The notes below the pieces were generated by a model. The model was not told the DNA's origin, did no database searches, and saw only the letters and a program-made list of their open reading frames with translations. This document shows positions 56,814 through 64,000 of a stretch of DNA of 64,000 nt, one piece after another. Source of the DNA: Volvariella volvacea V23 (taxonomy: Eukaryota; Basidiomycota; Agaricomycetes; Agaricales; Pluteaceae); contig KB722742.1 of the NCBI GenBank assembly GCA_000349905.1, forward strand, positions 561,327-625,326, written 5' to 3'. Every line of letters begins with the position of its first letter. The stretch's first letter is position 1. The position numbers and the translations under genes were made by a program.

Positions 56814-57726
56814 ATGGACCCCAACCAACAGCCAAGAACAGACGCCACGACTGTTGCTCATCTCGAACCATGCGCAGTGCGCATCACTAGAGGCGGATCA
56901 ATACGCAGCTGGGTGGCATTTGCACTCAAATTCTTCGAGGTAAGTTCCTGACGATGCCTATTCCACATTCTGTACCCACCACTAGCCACAGCCTGAGTTC
57001 ATTCCCTCATTGTTAACAGGGAAATGAAACGACTCCATTAATCATACATACCTTGCCACCAAGTTATTCTCATTTAGCTGCCACTCTCCCCATTCACCCA
57101 ACGGAGACGTCAAACCAAGCCACCAACAGCACGCACGACGATGCCGCTGCAAGCACCGCGGAAGCGAAACAGAGCGACGCGTCTAAAACGACGTCCACTA
57201 CATCGACAAGTAGTATTACCGCGAACATACCGCGAATGCTTACCGTAGTAGAAATAATTAAGCGGGAGTATTTGAAGGAGCTGGCCGCCAAAAAATCGGA
57301 TCGACTGCTCGGGTTGTATCAATACAACGAGGTGGGTTGTCTAGAAGAGTTGGAGGAGTCTCCGATTGGGGGTGAAACAGACCAGAACCAAGCGGAGGCG
57401 GATCGTTCGGAGAGGATTGTAGCTATGCTACAAGGGAAGAACTTGTAAGTCAGCTTGGATCTCTCTTATTCGCAAGGCGCGTCTACAACGCACGCGTAGC
57501 CCAAAACTCAAGCAAACGCCATACATGAGGGTGATCCTTTGCGGGAGCGCCATCCCACAACTCAGCGGGAGGCGTGTAACGTACGTGTCGGTTCTCTGTT
57601 CTCATTCTTTGACCTGAGGGTCATTGCAGTTACCAACCACCTGCTCGCCGGAAAATAAGTAAATCTGCCAGGGCACGAGCACGAAAACGAGATGTGAAAC
57701 ATTCGCCATCCATGTCGGTCAGTTAG
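56814..57726 (+). CDS. Alba-like protein, possible RNase P/MRP subunit
   Basis: Spliced sequence begins MDPNQQPRTDATTVAHLEP and contains VRITRGGSIRSWVAFALKFF, which fits the first strand and helix of an Alba fold (I-x-x-G-G-x-I-x-x-W/Y-x-x-x-A). After a Thr/Ser-rich insert come IPRMLTVVEIIKREYLKEL, GLYQYNEVGCLEELEE and, in the next exon, KQTPYMRVILCGSAI, matching the last strands. The C-terminus is strongly basic (ARRKISKSARARARKRD), as in RNA-binding relatives. Alba proteins in fungi include the Pop6/Pop7 (Rpp20/Rpp25) subunits of RNase P and MRP; assignment to one of these is a guess. The protein is about 230 residues. The stop is TAG at 57724-57726. Confidence 0.6.
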
Positions 57727-57863
57727 ACATCCACAATTGCGATATATTGTCCAGTGTAGACTAGTGTTACAAGCGCTATGGATACACAATGCGTGTCTTA
57801 TTCAGCACCAATACAAAAAAGGGGAAAGGGATTTGATATAGATGGCATAGGTAAGTATACGCG

Positions 57864-60080
57864 CTATGATGACGTTGCCGTCCGGTTTTTGTACAACAGC
57901 GTCTCGTTAGCTGGGCATTGTGACCAGCTATTAACAAGACTTGTAAGATCCGGATGGCTGGCATTGTTTCGTCGTAATGAGGGAGAAGGAGGCGGCGAAC
58001 TGATTTGCGTCATAGTCAAAGCAGAAATGCGAGATAGTGCCGGAGAACTCGACAATGATTTGCCACTATAGGTGATATCCTGCGGGATCGGGGAACTGGC
58101 AGTCTGTGGCTGTTGCGATGGTATAAGGACAGAGATAGCAGATTGGATACGCCGAAGGGCACGAGTGGTAGACGAATTTTCTGCGAGAGCAGATGGTTGC
58201 TCCTTGCTGTCCTCTAAATCCGAGGTGATATCGCTCGAAATCCCGTCAGAAAGGGTGGCTATCGAAGAGGACCAAGTCGAAGCTGGGTGCCAGCTTGGGA
58301 ATTCCTCTTGCTCTTGAGAATCGGGTGTACTGCATAGAGTCGGTTCGTCCTCAGAGTCTTCAGTATTGCTACTCGATTTGATTGTGACGTCATCGTCCAT
58401 AGGGGTAAATGCCTCGACGCCATCACCATCGACAACTGTGGTCTTATTCGTAACGAATTCTTGAGCGAGCTCCTTGCGTGCAGTCGAATCGAGGTCTTGT
58501 GGTGGTCGTGTGTATTGTTGACCGAGTGCTCGCACAAAGTTGTGCATCGATAAGAACGCTCGCTGTGTGGCCGGGAAAAAGGGGTATGTCTGGAATACGT
58601 GTATCTAAAGGACTATTAGGATGGCCGGTGTAAACTGACATCCCCGGTTGAACTTACGGCGTCCTCGTACAACTCGTGGCGTACTTCGACACCAGCCAAT
58701 TTCGCTTTGTGAGCGAACAAAGTGATCTCGTCTCGTAATACCTCAGCATCTCCAGCTTGGATCAGTAATGGTGGCAGGCCAGTGCAGTCCCCGAAGAGTG
58801 GGCTAGCATAAGGGTGTGTTAAGTAGCGCTCCATATGATCGCCAAGATATAGAGCTATGGGATTCATGTGGCTGTCTGCGCTGGGAAAGGGCACAACATC
58901 GTAGTTGGCATTTGAATCCCACGACTCACAGCTCATTGTGAGGTCTTGTGGATTATAATGTTACTATACAAATATCCAATAGCCGTGGTCAGTACTCACC
59001 AACCCAAGGGGACATTAACACAGCGGCGGCAGGTAGTGGATAGCCATTGTCCCTGAGGTACATGAGCAAGGCGAGAGACAAACCTCCACCAGCGCTGTCA
59101 CCAGTGACTATAACGTTTTCGGAGGGGATACGAAGGTCCTCAACAAGCCGCAGATAACCAGCAACAACATCATGAAGAGGACCAGGAAAGTGTGTTTCAG
59201 GCGCAAGTCGATAGTCAATAGCTACATGATAATCAGTCAATGCATTCCAAACATTCAACTGCGAGATTTACCAAATACGCGAGTATCAGTATACTTCGAT
59301 AAGGGGATGGTGAGTAATCTCTGAGCAGCAGCGCTTGACAGGTAATATGCGCCTTGAATAGCTTATGAGGCGGGGTGAGGCTGAGGCTGATGAGTCAACG
59401 GACTCACCACCGTGAATGTAGAATATGACTTGCTCCTTCTTCTTCAATTTCGACTGCAAACCAGCTTGAGCGTTACGGGAGGCTTTCCATTCGGTTTGCA
59501 AGTTCTGCCACGTCTTTTTGCCTACCACCCATTCTCCAGAGAGCTCACGTTCGCCTGTCTCTGCAGCGTCATACTCTGCAAGGATACCCCGCAGGTGGCG
59601 CCTCTTTACTTTGAACGTGACCGGAGTGACAAGGGCATCTGACGGCAATGGCACCCAACCGCCAATACCCATGAGAATGCGAACGGTCGACTAGAGGCAG
59701 ATGTCACGACAAGAAATCAATGATCGACAAACGGACTTACAATGTCAACGAGACCGCTGTGTCTCCCTACACCTCTCATTACACTGGATACGATAGTCAT
59801 TTCTATTCCCCAGGATTTACGTCTAGGACCCCATATATGATGCGATAGAACATCTCCAGTGATTTCCGTTGCTGCAATGACGGGAGAACTAGTCAAATAA
59901 TTGGGTGATATTGCCACTCTGCCTACCTTTTGAGAAAACTGCTATACCATACCTCCAAACATCCCACAGATGTAGCGGTTGTCTGGGTTGCAGTCTGAGC
60001 TTTGGATCAATACGAGCAGAAGGGGGCGCAATTCCAGGTGTTGAATAGTGGTCCAGGGAAGGAAGTGGGGAAGTGCTCAT
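57864..60080 (-). CDS. HSL-family alpha/beta hydrolase with long Ser-rich C-terminal tail
   Basis: The start MSTSPLPSLDHYSTPG is followed by LHLWDVWRYGIAVFSK and a helical cap region. The hydrolase core contains VIFYIHGGAYYLSSA (HGG oxyanion motif of hormone-sensitive lipase relatives), FAIDYRLAPETHFPG, VTGDSAGGGLSLALL (nucleophile Ser), LLIQAGDAEVLRDE (Asp) and YEDAIHVFQ (His). The complete triad predicts activity on short-chain or steryl esters; fungal relatives include steryl acetyl hydrolases. After the core, about 200 residues are acidic and Ser/Thr/Pro-rich (SSSNTEDSEDEPTL, ISSPPPSPSLRRN), an unusual extension probably serving regulation. An in-frame ATG at 60161 would add a hydrophobic stretch (MTILFPPWLFAF), so a membrane-associated form is possible. 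Confidence 0.85.
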
Positions 60081-60161
60081 TAGTGTGTAGCTGATTGGAG
60101 GAGAGCCACAAGACGTGGCAGGCCTGAAAGCAAATAACCAGGGAGGGAAAAGAATTGTCAT

Positions 60162-60627
60162 CTAAAGTTGCGAAACCAATGCTGAAGGTCGTGTGTGGGG
60201 GAGATATTAGAGCATTGGCTTCATGATGGTGGTGTGAACGAAGAAAGCTGGAGTTAGACCAGGCGGCCCCCTGGGTGCACGTGTCTCGGAGTGGAGTCGA
60301 GATGCACAGCGGCCAAGCTTATACAAGATACGCCCCACATCTCCTTTTCTAGTTCGCTCCACTGTGCCATAAATGCAGCTGGCGCGTTGGGCATTATTGG
60401 TTCTCTGCAAGTCAGTTTTTGTGATTGCATTTGTGATTGAACAATGACTGCATGCAATTCCGTGCTACGTCAATATAGTGTGAGCACGACAACAACATCG
60501 AGAATAAGGAGAAACAATAGTATAAGTGCTGGGCACTACCCCGGCTTCCCCGCATTCCTCAGCCCGCCCCGATCACATCGATCGAAGACAAATAGTCAAT
60601 TTCCGGCCGAAGTTACGTAACACCCAC
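60162..60627. other. Intergenic region, no gene supported
   Basis: Roughly 470 bases between two tandem minus-strand genes, holding the MetAP2 3' untranslated region and the esterase promoter. Short open frames on the minus strand show no domain. Confidence 0.5.
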
Positions 60628-62376
<1,749 letters not shown>

Positions 62377-62562
62377 GTTTTTGTCAGGTTTGAATGCAGA
62401 TTTCGTCAAACGCAGGCTGATGCAAGGGACTGAAAACCCAGATTCGAGTCGACGAGTTTGAGCAGAAGATTACGAATACCAGAAGCATCATTGGCCTGCG
62501 ATCAGGTGATTGGGCACAAATTATCTTATCTGGTTTCCAAGCGATCAATTGCTGTAACGCCC
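62377..62562. promoter_or_regulatory. Bidirectional promoter region MetAP2/RIB7
   Basis: The 186 bases between the divergent start codons must serve both genes. No distinctive element was recognised. Confidence 0.45.
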
Positions 62563-63569
62563 ATGCCCGCACTTGTATTCCTGGAAGGTGTCTTTGGCAG
62601 GTTTCGAAGCGAAACGAAACCTTCAGCACGCCCACTTGTCACCCTCACTTTTGCCCAATCTCTCGATGCCAAAATTGCGGGGAGAAATGGCAAACAACTC
62701 ATCCTCAGTGGAAATGAGAGTATGGTGATGACACATTGGTTCGTGTGTTCCCTATCCAGTTTGGTGGTCTCGCTGACGATGGGCTCATTCTAGGATGAGA
62801 ACCATGCATGATGCCATCTTGATTGGAATCGGTACCGCATTGAATGACGATCCGCAACTGAACAGTGCGCTGCTCTGCATCCGCACAGCAGGCTGAATTA
62901 CCAACACGAACATAGCGCGCCATCTGCCACCCCGCCAGCCAGATCCCGCAAGCGGGCATAACAACCCTTATGACTTACCACGCCCGATCATCATAGATTC
63001 TCAACTGCGCCTTCCTCCCGATTGCAAACTGCTGAACAATTATCGTGCCTCTAGAGGAAGACGACCGTGGATCATGTGCGCCGAACGAGCTGCAGACCTA
63101 AATGATGTTGAATGGACCACTCGTATCGAGAATTTAAAAGATGCAGGTGCGCGCATATTCGAAGTTGCAGTGGGCGCAGACGGTGAGCTCCTGAACACAC
63201 GGTGCTACTTCCAGCTAAATTATGACCCATGAGCAGGACGATTATCCTTAGCGGCCGTCCTGCACAAGCTCAAAGAGTTGGGGATCCAATCCGTGATGGT
63301 TGAAGGTGGTGCTCAAGTCATAGCATCGTTTATCGCGGAAGATGCCCATAACCCAGATGGTATAATCGATACTATTATTCTCACCATTGCACCGACTTTC
63401 GTCGGGAGTGAGGGCGTAGGATATGATATCGCCTCAGTTGAGGTACGTTGACGTTCGACCGTCCTCAAGTAAATATGAACTTACCATTGCCTTATAGTCG
63501 TCCAAATTCGTTCATTCACAGACAATCACGCTCGGAAAAGATAGTGTTGTGGCACTTCTTCGGCAGTGA
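62563..63569 (+). CDS. RIB7: Riboflavin pathway reductase Rib7 (diaminohydroxyphosphoribosylaminopyrimidine reductase)
   Basis: Spliced exons read MPALVFLEGVFGRF, ARPLVTLTFAQSLDAKIAG, ILSGNESMVMTHWMRTMHDA, ILIGIGTALNDDPQLNTRHL, PRPIIIDSQLRLPPD, LKELGIQSVMVEGGAQVIAS and IDTIILTIAPTFVGSEGVGY. The end VHSQTITLGKDSVVALLRQ precedes TGA 63567-63569. This is the RibD C-terminal reductase fold related to dihydrofolate reductase, with the V-E-G-G-A motif for NADPH binding. Rib7 reduces the ribosylamino side chain of the pyrimidine intermediate early in riboflavin synthesis. Four short introns are visible. The start is the first ATG in frame upstream of the conserved block. Confidence 0.9.
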
Positions 63570-63678
63570 TCGCTCGTATTCATCGGTGGTAGTGTGTATT
63601 ACTGATCTACTAAATTACCCCAAAGCATTACATGTAGTGTACAGCAAGAAACAGTGAAAGTCTTGAGGAAGAAACAAC

Positions 63679-64000
63679 TTAACCGAATGTTTGACTCTGA
63701 AATACAGGTTAGTAACATGCCCGAGAAGGGATGAAGACGGAATAAAACTTACAGATCTTGCGCTGCGTTTGACCTTGGATAAGCGCCATTCGTCTGGTTT
63801 CTCGTACTTGTTGTACAGTGGCTCGATCTTCTCTTGTCTCTTCCGTTTGCTAATCTTGTTGGCGTCCGCAACCTTAAAGAACTGAGGTGCGACCTCCACC
63901 AGCCACTTAGGTTCAACTGCAGTCACATTGTGGCAGTACTCTCGTGTGGTCAAGATCAGTTCGTGGTACACTAGCCATTCAGGATTGCGGTTGAACAAAG
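63679..64000 (-). CDS. PRP22: DEAH-box pre-mRNA splicing helicase Prp22/DHX8-like, C-terminal end only
   Basis: The visible part begins inside the OB-fold region: [20 protein letters not shown], then [36 protein letters not shown] and [13 protein letters not shown]. The last intron (GT donor near 63755, acceptor near 63698) adds SSQTFG before TAA 63681-63679. The [15 protein letters not shown] and [14 protein letters not shown] motifs mark the C-terminus of Prp22-type helicases, which release mature mRNA from the spliceosome. A different DEAH splicing helicase is possible because the motor domains lie outside the window. The gene is convergent with RIB7, with 109 bp between the stops. Confidence 0.85.

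Noticed and set aside
62458..62562. Upstream extension of RIB7 to 62458
   Set aside because: The frame is open but there is no ATG before 62563 and the extra sequence is not family-like.

Overview
The window is a gene-dense stretch of a filamentous fungal nuclear genome. Genes lie on both strands, short introns of about 45-60 bp interrupt nearly every coding region, and intergenic distances are often only 50-200 bp. The gene repertoire fits an Agaricomycete basidiomycete: a DUF6534-type membrane protein, a Zn2Cys6 regulator, a hormone-sensitive-lipase-like esterase and a secreted cutinase. Placement near Rhizoctonia/Ceratobasidium is only an inference from overall style. There is one 100-bp assembly gap (36362-36461). 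I see no transposon, tRNA, rRNA or repeat array. All exon structures were read by eye from splice signals and family conservation, so exact ends carry some error.

Layout. 1-851 (-): front part of an A1 aspartic protease with an in-frame stop. 1812-3503 (-): ARMT1/DUF89 phosphatase. 4164-8855 (+): giant coiled-coil protein. 9088-13169 (+): Lgl/tomosyn/Sro7-like exocytosis protein with an R-SNARE tail. 13218-13957 (-): NTF2-like small protein. 14182-15108 (+): Golgi SNARE Gos1. 15271-15961 (-): cutinase. 16590-17744 (-): TatD-family hydrolase. 17865-19725 (+): tRNA m1G37 methyltransferase Trm5. 19918-23116 (+): calcium-binding mitochondrial aspartate/glutamate carrier. 23602-25161 (+): secreted Thr-rich repeat protein. 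25509-26092 (+): TXNDC17-like thioredoxin. 26274-28491 (-): MoaA-MoaC (MOCS1/cnxABC) molybdenum cofactor gene. 28685-29513 (+): proteasome beta-3.

The second half continues with a Golgi-type glycosyltransferase (29577-31406), NIPSNAP (31651-32839), a Zn2Cys6 factor interrupted by the gap (33121-37169), a forkhead factor (37443-38783), UTP13 (39044-42050), aminodeoxychorismate lyase (42142-42978, -), a DUF6534 membrane protein (43291-44826, -), an O-methyltransferase (45340-47243), an NBR1-like autophagy receptor (47416-50940), a DH-domain RhoGEF-like protein (50996-53134), Nxt1 (54396-55056, -), an Isc1-type neutral sphingomyelinase (55190-56698), an Alba-like protein (56814-57726), an HSL-type esterase (57864-60080, -), methionine aminopeptidase 2 (60628-62376, -), Rib7 (62563-63569) and the 3' end of a Prp22-type helicase (63679-64000, -).

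Most genes are housekeeping functions with no shared pathway. The most interesting content is in gene architecture: an apparent retained-intron switch in the MOCS1 homologue that would yield either MoaA ending in Gly-Gly or a MoaA-MoaC fusion; microexons of 5, 5 and 6 nt in the carrier gene; a start codon alone on its own exon in the proteasome gene; two GC-AG introns in the Sro7 homologue; and a candidate LC3/Atg8-interacting motif at the end of the NBR1-like receptor. No wholly new multi-gene system was found.
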